From Fulvivirga aurantia (GTDB lineage: Bacteria > Bacteroidota > Bacteroidia > Cytophagales > Cyclobacteriaceae), in NCBI RefSeq assembly GCF_009711475.1, contig NZ_SMMD01000805.1, positions 1 through 8,960 of the forward strand: DNA of 8,960 bases, given 5' to 3'. The stretch's first letter is position 1; each line of letters starts with the position of its first letter. This document shows, piece after piece, positions 1 through 6,467 of the stretch. The notes below the pieces were generated by a model. The model was given only the letters and a program-made list of their open reading frames with translations. It did no database searches and had not been told where the DNA came from. The translations under genes were made by a program, and so were the position numbers.

Positions 1-1931
1 CTTTCCATTTCTCTCTTGATAGCAAATATTGCCTCTTTATTTCTCGCCCAACTTCTTCGAGCTATCCCATTATTCACGTCATAAAACAGCATATTTTCTA
101 ACTTCTGCTGCGCATCATCTGTACCGTCCAGCAGCATACCAAAGCCACCATTGATAACTTCACCCCAGCCTACACCACCACCATTGTGAATGCTCACCCA
201 GGTAGCTCCTCTGAAACTGTCTCCTATTACATTTTGTATGGCCATATCAGCTGTATACCTCGATCCGTCATATATATTTGAAGTCTCTCGATAAGGACTG
301 TCAGTGCCCGATACATCATGGTGATCACGGCCTAGAACAATAGGACCAATGTCTCCCTGCTTAATAGCCTTGTTGAAAGCAGAGGCAATTTTCATTCTTC
401 CCTCTGCATCAGCATAAAGAATACGAGCTTGCGATCCGACTACCAGTTTATTCTTACCAGCAGCCTGTATCCACCGAATGTTATCATCCATTTGCTGCTG
501 AATTTCTTCAGGCGATGAGGACTTTATTTCAGCTAAAACATTAGCTGCTATTTCATCAGTCTTAGCTAAATCATCTGGTTTCCCATTGGCACAGACCCAT
601 CGAAATGGACCAAAACCGTAATCAAAACACATAGGTCCCATAATATCTTGCACGTATGATGGGTATTTAAAATCAATTCCATTTTCTGCAACCACATCTG
701 CTCCTGCCCTGGAGGCTTCCAGTAAAAATGCGTTTCCATAGTCGAAGAAATACGTGCCTTTTGCTGCATGCTTATTTATAGCTAATGCCTGCTTTCTAAG
801 TGAATCTTGCACGTAATCTTTAAACTTATCAGGCTCGGTAGCCATCATCTCATTGGCTTCTTCAAAACTCAATGCTACAGGATAGTATCCCCCAGCCCAT
901 GGATTGTGCAGCGAGGTTTGGTCTGAACCTAAATCGATATATACGTCTTCATCATAAAACTTATTCCAGACATCAACAATATTCCCATGATAGGCTATTG
1001 ACACCACTTCCTTATTTGCCTTCGCTTTTTTTACGCGTTCAACTAGTTCAACAAGATCACATATCACTTCATCTACCCATCCTTGCGAGTGCCTGGTTGA
1101 AATAGCTTTGGAATTGACCTCAGCAACCACAGAGATACAACCCGCAATATTACCTGCTTTTGGTTGTGCTCCACTCATACCACCCAGCCCGGAAGTCACA
1201 AATAACTTTCCTTCGAGACCTTCACCAGATTTTGAGACCTTGCGACCAGCATTAAGTACTGTAATAGTGGTGCCATGTACAATTCCCTGTGGACCTATGT
1301 ACATGTATGAACCCGCAGTCATCTGCCCATATTGCGTTACACCCAGGGCATTATATTTCTCCCAGTCGTCTTGAGCAGAATAATTAGGAATCATCATTCC
1401 ATTGGTAACTACAACCCTGGGAGCCTCTTTGCCAGACGGAAAAAGACCCATCGGGTGCCCTGAGTACATGTGCAGCGTTTGCTCATCGCTCATGGTAGCC
1501 AAGTATTGCATGGTGAGCAGATACTGCGCCCAATTTTGAAAAACTGCCCCATTTCCACCGTATGTAATTAACTCATGTGGATGTTGAGCAACTGCAGGAT
1601 CTAGATTATTTTGTATCATGAGCATAATAGCTCCAGCCTGCTCAGATATAAACGGATACTCATCAATCGGACGGGCATACATATCATAGTCAGGTCGAAA
1701 ACGATACATATAAATCCTGCCATACTTTTCTAACTCTTCTCTAAACTCTGAAACTAAGACAGGATGATGCTTAGGATCAAAGTATCTTAATGCATTTTTA
1801 AGAGCGAGTTTCTTTTCCTCTTCAGTTAGTATGTCTTTTCGCTTAGGAGCGTGATTTACTGACTCATCAAAAGGTTTTGAAGAAGGCAGTTCTTCTGGTA
1901 TACCCTGTAATATCTGTTCTTTAAAATTCAT
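1..1931 (-). CDS. hutU: Urocanate hydratase (urocanase), long form, C-terminus cut by window edge
   Basis: Second enzyme of histidine degradation: adds water to urocanate to give 4-imidazolone-5-propionate, using tightly bound NAD+ as an electrophile in the cytoplasm. The frame was read codon by codon from the ATG at 1931 to the left edge without a stop: 643 residues, with perhaps 25-35 missing compared with long-form urocanases (about 665-680 aa). The glycine-rich NAD-binding stretch SGLGGMSGAQPKAGNIAG lies near residues 247-264. The FGPFRWVCANG segment places Cys447 at the position of the catalytic-site cysteine of the urocanase signature. Near the end come WVSIHNGGGVGWGEV and INGGFGML, typical of the family. 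The start overlaps the stop of the patatin gene by one base (TAATG), so translation is probably coupled. No hutH, hutI or hutG is visible here; they could lie beyond position 1. Confidence 0.96.
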   Translation of the reverse strand, partial: MNFKEQILQGIPEELPSSKPFDESVNHAPKRKDILTEEEKKLALKNALRYFDPKHHPVLVSEFREELEKYGRIYMYRFRPDYDMYARPIDEYPFISEQAGAIMLMIQNNLDPAVAQHPHELITYGGNGAVFQNWAQYLLTMQYLATMSDEQTLHMYSGHPMGLFPSGKEAPRVVVTNGMMIPNYSAQDDWEKYNALGVTQYGQMTAGSYMYIGPQGIVHGTTITVLNAGRKVSKSGEGLEGKLFVTSGLGGMSGAQPKAGNIAGCISVVAEVNSKAISTRHSQGWVDEVICDLVELVERVKKAKANKEVVSIAYHGNIVDVWNKFYDEDVYIDLGSDQTSLHNPWAGGYYPVALSFEEANEMMATEPDKFKDYVQDSLRKQALAINKHAAKGTYFFDYGNAFLLEASRAGADVVAENGIDFKYPSYVQDIMGPMCFDYGFGPFRWVCANGKPDDLAKTDEIAANVLAEIKSSSPEEIQQQMDDNIRWIQAAGKNKLVVGSQARILYADAEGRMKIASAFNKAIKQGDIGPIVLGRDHHDVSGTDSPYRETSNIYDGSRYTADMAIQNVIGDSFRGATWVSIHNGGGVGWGEVINGGFGMLLDGTDDAQQKLENMLFYDVNNGIARRSWARNKEAIFAIKREME

Positions 1932-2692
1932 TATAAATGATCTAGAAGGTTTTCTTTCTCAATTTGCTGTTTAGTGTACTCGTAACCGATTTCATATATC
2001 TCAGTCGCTTTGGCCAGGTCCATCACTTTGTACGGCTCCAGGCCTTTGGGTTCAATAAAAAAATCGCAGCTACTTTTTCGTTGATAAACATTTTGTGTAA
2101 TGGCCATCATAAGTGCTCGCTCCATCACCACTCTCACGTTTCTTGGGTCAAAATTATCATCAACAGGATTGCTATGGCTACCGATAATAAAGTCGCACTG
2201 CTCTCTTATTGGGTCCACAGGTAGATTATTTAAAATACCACCATCTATATACAATTCTCCATTATAAACCACCGGATTGAACATAACTGGTATGCAGGAT
2301 GATGCACAAATTACACGCCTTAGCCTACCCTGATTAAAACTTTCTGATTTACCAGTACGCAAATTAGTAGCAGTAACGTACAATGGGATTTTCAAATCAT
2401 CAAAATCATCTGCGGGAAGGTATTTCTCTAAGAATTTCTCAACAACTTCCATAGTTAGGATACCCTTCCAACTCATGGCTGGCTGTAGTAACCTAAAAGT
2501 TTTGATTTGTGTAATTATGTCTAATATGTCCAGTACATCGTGCCCAGCCGCATATAAAGCTCCAACGATAGCTCCGGCACTTGACCCTGAAATGCAATCA
2601 ATGGTTACGTCATTTTCTTCTAACGCTTTAATAACACCTAAATGAGCGACCCCACGTACCCCTCCTCCAGATAAAACTAAGCCTACTTTCAT
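1931..2692 (-). CDS. Patatin-like phospholipase / esterase (RssA-like)
   Basis: A 253-residue single-domain patatin-fold lipid hydrolase, probably cytoplasmic or membrane-peripheral, with no signal peptide. The family uses a Ser-Asp dyad. Visible here are the oxyanion-hole glycines in LSGGGVRGVAHLGV (residues 7-20), the nucleophile elbow G-S-S-A-G with Ser38, and the Asp150-Gly-Gly motif in YIDGGILNNLPV, so all catalytic elements are intact. The length fits the small bacterial RssA/YchK-type proteins rather than the outer-membrane patatins with a C-terminal barrel. It sits third in a four-gene minus-strand run: the MBL gene ends 6 bases upstream and hutU begins on its stop codon. The natural substrate cannot be read from sequence; a phospholipid or acyl ester is the family expectation. 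Confidence 0.9.
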   Translation of the reverse strand: MKVGLVLSGGGVRGVAHLGVIKALEENDVTIDCISGSSAGAIVGALYAAGHDVLDILDIITQIKTFRLLQPAMSWKGILTMEVVEKFLEKYLPADDFDDLKIPLYVTATNLRTGKSESFNQGRLRRVICASSCIPVMFNPVVYNGELYIDGGILNNLPVDPIREQCDFIIGSHSNPVDDNFDPRNVRVVMERALMMAITQNVYQRKSSCDFFIEPKGLEPYKVMDLAKATEIYEIGYEYTKQQIEKENLLDHL

Positions 2693-2698
2693 GCCATT

Positions 2699-3541
2699 CT
2701 ACAGTATTTCTTTCAAAGGAAATGTTTTGTCGAGCCTCACTCCTTTTTCGGTATGTTTTACCGTACAACACTCATTTTGAGCATCATGCTCTAAAAAGAT
2801 GATGTAACCATTGTCGGCTGCCGATTTTAGAAAAGCTTCCTTTTCCTTGAGCGTTTCCAGTGGTCGGGTGTCATAGCCCATAACATAAGGCAATGGTATA
2901 TGGCCAGTAGAAGGTAGCAAATCTGCTGCAAAAACAATCGTGTGATCCTTATACTTGATTTTTGGAATCATTTGTTTATCAGTGTGCCCATCTACCATCA
3001 ATACATCAAACTGCGAAAAAGGGGTTTCACCACCTACAGGCACAAAATTAAGATGACCACTCTCCTGCATGGGCAAAATATTTTCACTTAAAAAACTGGC
3101 TTTTTCTCTTTTATTTGGTTCGGTAGCCCACTTCCAGTGATCTTCATTAGACCAATATTTAGCATTCTTAAAAACTAATTCCAATTGGTCGCCATTCTTA
3201 TATTCAACTCCGCCACCGCAATGATCAAAATGAAGATGTGTGAGAAACATGTCAGTGACATCATTGGTGTCAAAGCCTGCCTCTTTAAGAGATCCTTTTA
3301 AGCTATAATCTCCATGTAAATAGTAGTGTGAGAAAAATTTATCACTTTGTTTGTTTCCAATACCATTATCTATCAATATAGCCTGATCTCCGTCCTCTAT
3401 CAGTAAACAGCGCATGGCCCAGGTACACATATTATTCTCATCAGCAGGGTTGGTTCGTTGCCAAAGAGATTTTGGTACTACACCAAACATTGCACCTCCA
3501 TCTAGTTTAAAAAATCCTGTATTAATCACATGTAGATTCAT
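2699..3541 (-). CDS. MBL-fold metallo-hydrolase
   Basis: A 280-residue metallo-beta-lactamase-fold hydrolase without a signal peptide, so probably cytoplasmic. The metal-binding set is complete: HLHFDH at residues 102-107 (His102, His104, Asp106, His107), His186 in VDGHTDKQ, Asp207 in FAADLL, and His252 in FLEHDA. This predicts a dinuclear zinc-type centre. The early IDNGIG stretch (residues 57-62) is the usual strand before the motif. General architecture resembles the lactonase-like/YtnP-like branch of the superfamily, but the substrate cannot be assigned from sequence; lactones, thioesters or phosphoesters all remain possible. The gene starts at an ATG 4 bases after the stop of the DUF6090-like gene and ends 6 bases before the patatin gene, so it is very probably in one operon with them. 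Confidence 0.9.
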   Translation of the reverse strand: MNLHVINTGFFKLDGGAMFGVVPKSLWQRTNPADENNMCTWAMRCLLIEDGDQAILIDNGIGNKQSDKFFSHYYLHGDYSLKGSLKEAGFDTNDVTDMFLTHLHFDHCGGGVEYKNGDQLELVFKNAKYWSNEDHWKWATEPNKREKASFLSENILPMQESGHLNFVPVGGETPFSQFDVLMVDGHTDKQMIPKIKYKDHTIVFAADLLPSTGHIPLPYVMGYDTRPLETLKEKEAFLKSAADNGYIIFLEHDAQNECCTVKHTEKGVRLDKTFPLKEIL

Positions 3542-3545
3542 AGCA

Positions 3546-4205
3546 TCAGTCTGTTTGATTTTCTAATCTAATTTTCAAGTCTTTCATTGCCTCTAGAGCA
3601 TCGTCATATGCCTTTAGCTTAGTCTGCAACACATTTAAAGCACTAAAGGAAATATTTATGAAGTAGTTATCACGGAGAAATTCAGTATTTGCAATTACTG
3701 GTCTTCCGGTAAACCGGACGTTTTCGTTAATATAAGGTGACAATTTATTCATTTGCAGATTACGATGATACTCATCTAAATAGGCAATATATTTATAATG
3801 TGTATTGTAAACATTAGTTAAATCCTTCCTTAAATTAAAGTCTCCTAAAAGGTAGAAATTACCTGAAGATCTTAATGTTTCGTACGTATTATCCTGTGCA
3901 GTAAATTCTGCCAAAGAGTATAGACTAATTACATAATAAAAAAGTGAATCATTACTCAAGTCTTCAGAAGTAATGACCTCTGTCAATCGCTTGTTGTTCT
4001 TCATCCAATATGTTGATGTATCACTTAATACGATGAGCTGTTCTATATCTTTATTTAAATCATCAAGAAAGCTCTTTAAGTATTCTTTCTCCAAAGCCTG
4101 CTCTTTGCTATTTTCAGCAAATCTATTCAGTGCAAATGCTACTGTTATGCCAATTATTACGACAAACAGATTTACTAAGTGATCCTTCCAATTGATGTTT
4201 TTCAT
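3546..4205 (-). CDS. Single-pass membrane protein, DUF6090-like
   Basis: A 219-residue protein from the ATG at 4205. A 3-codon longer frame would start at a TTG at 4214, inside the T-tract of the accA terminator, so the ATG is preferred. One membrane segment lies at about residues 10-26 (LVNLFVVIIGITVAFAL), followed by an N-R-F-A-E-N-S-K-E stretch and a long, mostly helical soluble part. This layout, and a TYETLRSSGNFYLLGD block near residues 104-119, match the DUF6090-type proteins that are common in Bacteroidota and have no known function. Membrane with the large C-terminal part probably outside the cytoplasm is inference. It is the first gene of a minus-strand run leading into the MBL hydrolase, patatin and hutU genes. 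Family assignment is from recall of the pattern, so moderate. Confidence 0.7.
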   Translation of the reverse strand: MKNINWKDHLVNLFVVIIGITVAFALNRFAENSKEQALEKEYLKSFLDDLNKDIEQLIVLSDTSTYWMKNNKRLTEVITSEDLSNDSLFYYVISLYSLAEFTAQDNTYETLRSSGNFYLLGDFNLRKDLTNVYNTHYKYIAYLDEYHRNLQMNKLSPYINENVRFTGRPVIANTEFLRDNYFINISFSALNVLQTKLKAYDDALEAMKDLKIRLENQTD

Positions 4206-4210
4206 AGTAC

Positions 4211-4244
4211 ACAAAAAATAAAAGCCATAAAAAATTATGGCTTT
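4211..4244 (-). terminator. Rho-independent terminator of accA
   Basis: On the minus strand AAAGCCATAA, a TTTT loop and TTATGGCTTT form a perfect 10-bp stem (4221-4230 with 4235-4244). It is followed directly by TATTTTTTGT (4220 down to 4211). It lies 23 bases past the accA stop. The T-tract ends only about 6 bases before the ATG of the next gene. Confidence 0.85.
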
Positions 4245-4267
4245 AAATTAATGTAAGTTTTTGTAAA

Positions 4268-5215
4268 CTACTCTTTGACAACTCCAATTGCACAGAATTT
4301 ATCAATTCTTTTTTCGATTCGTTGTTCCGGAGATAATTCCATCAATTCTTTCGTATGATCGAGAATTGTTTTCTTCAACTGCTTGGCCATCCAACTCATA
4401 TCGGTATGCGCTCCACCCAAAGGTTCTTTCACAATACCATCGATCATGTTTAGCTCTTTCATATCATAAGCAGTTGGCTTTAGGGCTTCAGCAGCTTGTT
4501 CTTTATAATCCCAACTTCTCCAAAGAATGGTCGAGCAGTTTTCCGGGGATATAACTGAATACCAGGAGTTCTCGAGCATAAGTACTCTGTCTCCTATTCC
4601 AATACCGAGCGCTCCACCAGAAGCACCCTCGCCTATTATTACACAAATCACCGGCACCTTGAGCATGAACATCTCTTTAAGATTACGCGCAATTGCCTCA
4701 CCCTGACCTCTTTCTTCAGCCTCGAGACCAGGAAAAGCTCCGGGAGTATCTATCAGTGTTATAATCGGCTTATTAAACTTTTCAGCCAATTTCATCAGCC
4801 TTAGTGCCTTTCTATAACCTTCAGGATTGGCCATGCCAAAATTACGCATTTGGCGCTGTTTAGTATTTCTACCTTTTTGTTGACCAATAACCATAAAAGA
4901 TTGACCATCTATGGTAGCAAAACCACCAACCATGGCTTTGTCGTCTTTCACGGTACGGTCACCATGTAGCTCTACGAAGTCATCAGACATTTCATAGATA
5001 TAATCTAAGGTATAAGGCCTCTCAGGATGGCGAGATAGCTGTACGCGCTGCCAGCGAGTAAGGTTATTAAATGTATCCTTTTTCAGATTTTTAATTTTCG
5101 TTTCCAACGATTTTACGGCATCCTTGACGTCTACATCACTTTCTGTAGCGATTCGCTTCATATCATCAAGTTTAGCCTCTAACTCTGCGATAGGTTTTTC
5201 AAAATCCAATAGCAT
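4268..5215 (-). CDS. accA: Acetyl-CoA carboxylase carboxyltransferase, alpha subunit
   Basis: Alpha subunit of the carboxyltransferase half of acetyl-CoA carboxylase. With AccD it moves the carboxyl group from carboxy-biotin on AccB to acetyl-CoA, making malonyl-CoA for fatty acid synthesis in the cytoplasm. The 315 residues match the usual length in the phylum. The N-terminal helical region (residues 1-50) is followed by the crotonase-fold carboxyltransferase domain, with [11 protein letters not shown] (63-73), DFVELHGDR (79-87), IDTPGAFPG (155-163) and the oxyanion-hole glycine stretch [12 protein letters not shown] (195-206). [14 protein letters not shown] (220-233) is a further family block. 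The start is the ATG at 5215, about 18 bases downstream of a predicted transcription start. It has its own promoter and terminator, so it appears to be a single-gene unit; accD is not in the window. Confidence 0.97.
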   Translation of the reverse strand: MLLDFEKPIAELEAKLDDMKRIATESDVDVKDAVKSLETKIKNLKKDTFNNLTRWQRVQLSRHPERPYTLDYIYEMSDDFVELHGDRTVKDDKAMVGGFATIDGQSFMVIGQQKGRNTKQRQMRNFGMANPEGYRKALRLMKLAEKFNKPIITLIDTPGAFPGLEAEERGQGEAIARNLKEMFMLKVPVICVIIGEGASGGALGIGIGDRVLMLENSWYSVISPENCSTILWRSWDYKEQAAEALKPTAYDMKELNMIDGIVKEPLGGAHTDMSWMAKQLKKTILDHTKELMELSPEQRIEKRIDKFCAIGVVKE

Positions 5216-5238
5216 TATCTGTTTAGTTAAAGTTACAA

Positions 5239-5270
5239 CAAAATTAGCACTAATATTGATTTATGATAAC
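5239..5270 (-). promoter_or_regulatory. Predicted accA promoter (Bacteroidota type)
   Basis: On the minus strand TAATTTTG (5246 to 5239) matches the -7 consensus TAnnTTTG. A weak -33-like GTTA lies 20 bases upstream (5270 to 5267). A start near 5233 would give a leader of about 17 bases before the accA ATG. The -33 element is poor, so confidence rests on the -7 match and position. Confidence 0.5.
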
Positions 5271-5325
5271 CTGAGAGCAGGTAAAATGAAATTTGAAAAA
5301 AATTAAAATAAATTACTGTTAAGTA

Positions 5326-5356
5326 TTGCATTTCAATATCCCCCACTATACATTTG
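5326..5356 (+). promoter_or_regulatory. Predicted promoter of the tRNA-Asp cluster
   Basis: TTG (5326-5328), a 20-base spacer and TACATTTG (5349-5356) fit the Bacteroidota promoter pattern of TTTG/TTG at -33 and TAnnTTTG at -7. The predicted start near 5363 is about 32 bases before the first, decayed tRNA-Asp copy. No TAnnTTTG element is seen between that copy and the intact tRNA, so this promoter is the likely source of its transcript. Confidence 0.6.
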
Positions 5357-5394
5357 CAACACCTTAAACGAAAGGGGAAAAATTAAAACATTTT

Positions 5395-5482
5395 GGTCCG
5401 GTAGTTCATCCCGATAGATATCGGGAGGTTAAAATGTCTGCCTTGTTAAATCAAAGCATGAGTTAACATCTCAATTAGATCG
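5395..5482 (+). pseudogene. tRNA-Asp pseudogene 1, with a palindrome in the D-loop
   Basis: The first 14 bases (GGTCCGGTAGTTCA, 5395-5408) are identical to the start of the intact tRNA-Asp at 5507. Then an 18-base palindrome (5409-5426) replaces three D-loop bases (GTT), after which GGTTAAAATGTCTGCCT matches the intact gene with two changes. From about 5445 the match is poor through the anticodon loop and variable region. It returns as GAGTT (5459-5463), TCTC and GA.CG at the 3' end (5478-5482), where most differences are C-to-T or G-to-A. The anticodon GTC and the pairing of the acceptor stem are lost, so it should not make a working tRNA. The upstream flank AACATnTTGG is shared with the intact gene, which supports a true duplication. 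Confidence 0.8.
5409..5426. repeat. Palindrome in tRNA-Asp pseudogene 1
   Basis: TCCCGATAGATATCGGGA has arms TCCCGAT and ATCGGGA around the loop AGAT. The arms share CCCGAT / ATCGGGA with the palindrome at 5707-5720. It sits exactly where the D-loop of the tRNA copy is interrupted. No direct target duplication is visible. I recall similar CCCGATAG-CTATCGGG palindromes as frequent between genes in Bacteroidota, but could not check this here. Confidence 0.75.
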
Positions 5483-5506
5483 AAATAATAAAAATATTAA
5501 CATATT

Positions 5507-5580
5507 GGTCCGGTAGTTCAGTTGGTTAGAATGCCTGCCTGTCACGCAGGAGGTCGCGAGTTCGAGTCTCGTCCGGACCG
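5507..5580 (+). tRNA. tRNA-Asp (anticodon GTC)
   Basis: A complete 74-base cloverleaf. The acceptor stem is GGTCCGG (5507-5513) with CCGGACC (5573-5579) and discriminator G5580. The D-arm is GTTC / GAAT. The anticodon stem is CCTGC (5534-5538) with GCAGG (5546-5550), and the loop CTGTCAC carries GTC at 5541-5543. The T-arm is GCGAG / CTCGT with the loop TTCGAGT. The 3' CCA is not encoded (CTT follows), so it must be added after transcription. It lies between two decayed copies of itself and is followed 3 bases later by a terminator. Confidence 0.97.
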
Positions 5581-5583
5581 CTT

Positions 5584-5611
5584 AAAAGCTTCTCATTTGG
5601 GAAGCTTTTTT
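5584..5611 (+). terminator. Rho-independent terminator of tRNA-Asp
   Basis: AAAAGCTTC (5584-5592) pairs with GAAGCTTTT (5601-5609). The stem can extend through T-G and C-G pairs to an ATTT loop, and ends in a T-run to 5611. It begins 3 bases after the tRNA. A diverged copy follows pseudogene 2. Confidence 0.85.
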
Positions 5612-5670
5612 AGTTTACAACGCTCTGAACCAAACGGCTGACGGGATTATTATTTAGAAAGTATCACCTA

Positions 5671-5737
5671 GCCACTATTCGTAGCTGATTAGCAGCAGGG
5701 TGTCGACCCGATTGATCGGGAAGGTTCGTCTTGACCG
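5671..5737 (+). pseudogene. tRNA-Asp pseudogene 2, deleted and carrying a palindrome
   Basis: A heavily decayed third copy of the tRNA-Asp unit. GCCACTATTC then AGCTGATTAG (5671-5692) resembles the acceptor and D-arm of the intact gene. About 13 bases covering the 5' side of the anticodon arm are missing. CAGCAGGGTGTCG (5693-5705) matches CACGCAGGAGGTCG, the 3' anticodon stem and variable loop. A palindrome then interrupts the T-arm, and GGTTCGTCTTGACCG (5723-5737) matches the 3' end with short deletions. The anticodon is gone. The alignment was made by eye and its 5' end is uncertain. The strongest support is the shared terminator and the 16-base flank that follows. Confidence 0.65.
5707..5720. 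repeat. Palindrome in tRNA-Asp pseudogene 2
   Basis: CCCGATTGATCGGG has 6-bp arms CCCGAT and ATCGGG around TG. These are the same core arms as the palindrome at 5409-5426, but it lies at a different position in the tRNA (T-arm side rather than D-loop). The intact copy between them has no such palindrome. Confidence 0.7.
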
Positions 5738-5741
5738 CATT

Positions 5742-5769
5742 AAAGCTCCTCATAAGAGAGGCTTTTTTT
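5742..5769 (+). terminator. Diverged copy of the tRNA-Asp terminator
   Basis: AAAGC (5742-5746) pairs with GCTTT (5761-5765). Inside are a T-G pair, a C/A mismatch and CTC/GAG around an ATAA loop, then a T-run to 5769. Sequence and position match the terminator at 5584-5611. The following flank GTTTATAGTGTTCTGA (5770-5785) matches GTTTACAACGCTCTGA (5613-5628) at 12 of 16 bases. Confidence 0.65.
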
Positions 5770-5802
5770 GTTTATAGTGTTCTGACATTTGAATCGATTT
5801 TT

Positions 5803-6456
5803 TCAATCAAACCTTACGTTATCACTTAACTCGTTAGAGTCGTTATCTTTGGCATGAAAACCGTTTTCTAACAATAGGTCTTTGCACTTATGGATAGCCT
5901 TTATCAAGCCTTCTTCAACTTTTTTATTCTTAACGCCAGCGATTATCAAATTTGCAACAGCCTCCCACTCATGTTGAGCAACCTTTGCATTTATACCTGA
6001 ATCAGCAAGCACAACTACTTCATGTTCTAATTCACTTATATATATGAGCACACCAGTCCTATCTCTCGTTTTGAAAATTTCTTCTTCTAAGAATACCTCC
6101 GTAGCACTTTCCATCACTCTACGATGAAGCTTATTATCATTTAGCAAAAACCTAATTGAAGCAGGAAATAGTATCGGAAAAACGAACCCCGCAATCATTA
6201 AAATAGCGATATATATAGCATCTTCTAGTGGAGTAACTACAAAAGGTAATAACCAGAAATAGGACGATAAACCTAGAAGAATAGCTCCAAATAGACTAAA
6301 TATAATCGCACTTTTCCACCTTGCCTCTTCATAATCATCACTTCTTTCTGCGAAATAAGGAACAATCTCCCCTGAAGAATGGCTTTCTAAATCAATAATT
6401 GCTTCTTTGATCTGTTTTTTCTGACTCTCTGAAAATCTGAACTTTTTTGAACTCAT
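5803..6456 (-). CDS. TPM-domain membrane protein (COG3762-like)
   Basis: A 217-residue integral membrane protein of the TPM (TLP18.3/Psb32/MOLO-1) group, from the ATG at 6456. A 6-codon longer frame would begin at a TTG inside the end of the upstream gene and is less likely. The TPM fold seems split: helix and strand SQKKQIKEAIIDLESHSSGEIVPYF (residues 11-35), then two membrane segments at about 48-70 and 78-97. After these comes the rest, with TRDRTGVLIYISELEHEVVVLAD (130-152) and a W near residue 164. No signal peptide is seen. It starts 11 bases after the Gly-rich TPM gene on the same strand, so the two are likely one transcript. Such pairs usually accompany lemA, as here. The molecular function is not known; a role in envelope or membrane-protein upkeep is only inferred from the family. 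Confidence 0.85.
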   Translation of the reverse strand: MSSKKFRFSESQKKQIKEAIIDLESHSSGEIVPYFAERSDDYEEARWKSAIIFSLFGAILLGLSSYFWLLPFVVTPLEDAIYIAILMIAGFVFPILFPASIRFLLNDNKLHRRVMESATEVFLEEEIFKTRDRTGVLIYISELEHEVVVLADSGINAKVAQHEWEAVANLIIAGVKNKKVEEGLIKAIHKCKDLLLENGFHAKDNDSNELSDNVRFD

Positions 6457-6467
6457 AATACCTAAAT

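Noticed and set aside
872..1374. Two plus-strand reading frames of 77 and 88 codons opposite hutU
   Set aside because: They lie antisense inside a complete, well-conserved urocanase frame and show no domain-like content or promoter.
1964..4554. Plus-strand frames of 69 to 88 codons opposite the patatin, DUF6090-like and accA genes
   Set aside because: All are fully inside well-supported minus-strand genes.
5124..5306. A 60-codon plus-strand frame at the 5' end of accA
   Set aside because: It is antisense to accA and crosses its promoter; the composition does not look coding.
5340..5377. CCCCC ... GGGG pairing in the leader of the tRNA cluster
   Set aside because: Only 4 bp with a loop of nearly 30 bases and no covarying support; too weak to call a riboswitch or regulatory hairpin.
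5395..5785. Integrated element using tRNA-Asp as attachment site
   Set aside because: No integrase is present and the segment between copies is under 200 bases; duplication and decay explain the repeats better.
5770..5802. Possible terminator for the TPM pair on the minus strand
   Set aside because: Only a 5-bp TTGAA/TTCAA pairing with no clear T-run; not convincing.
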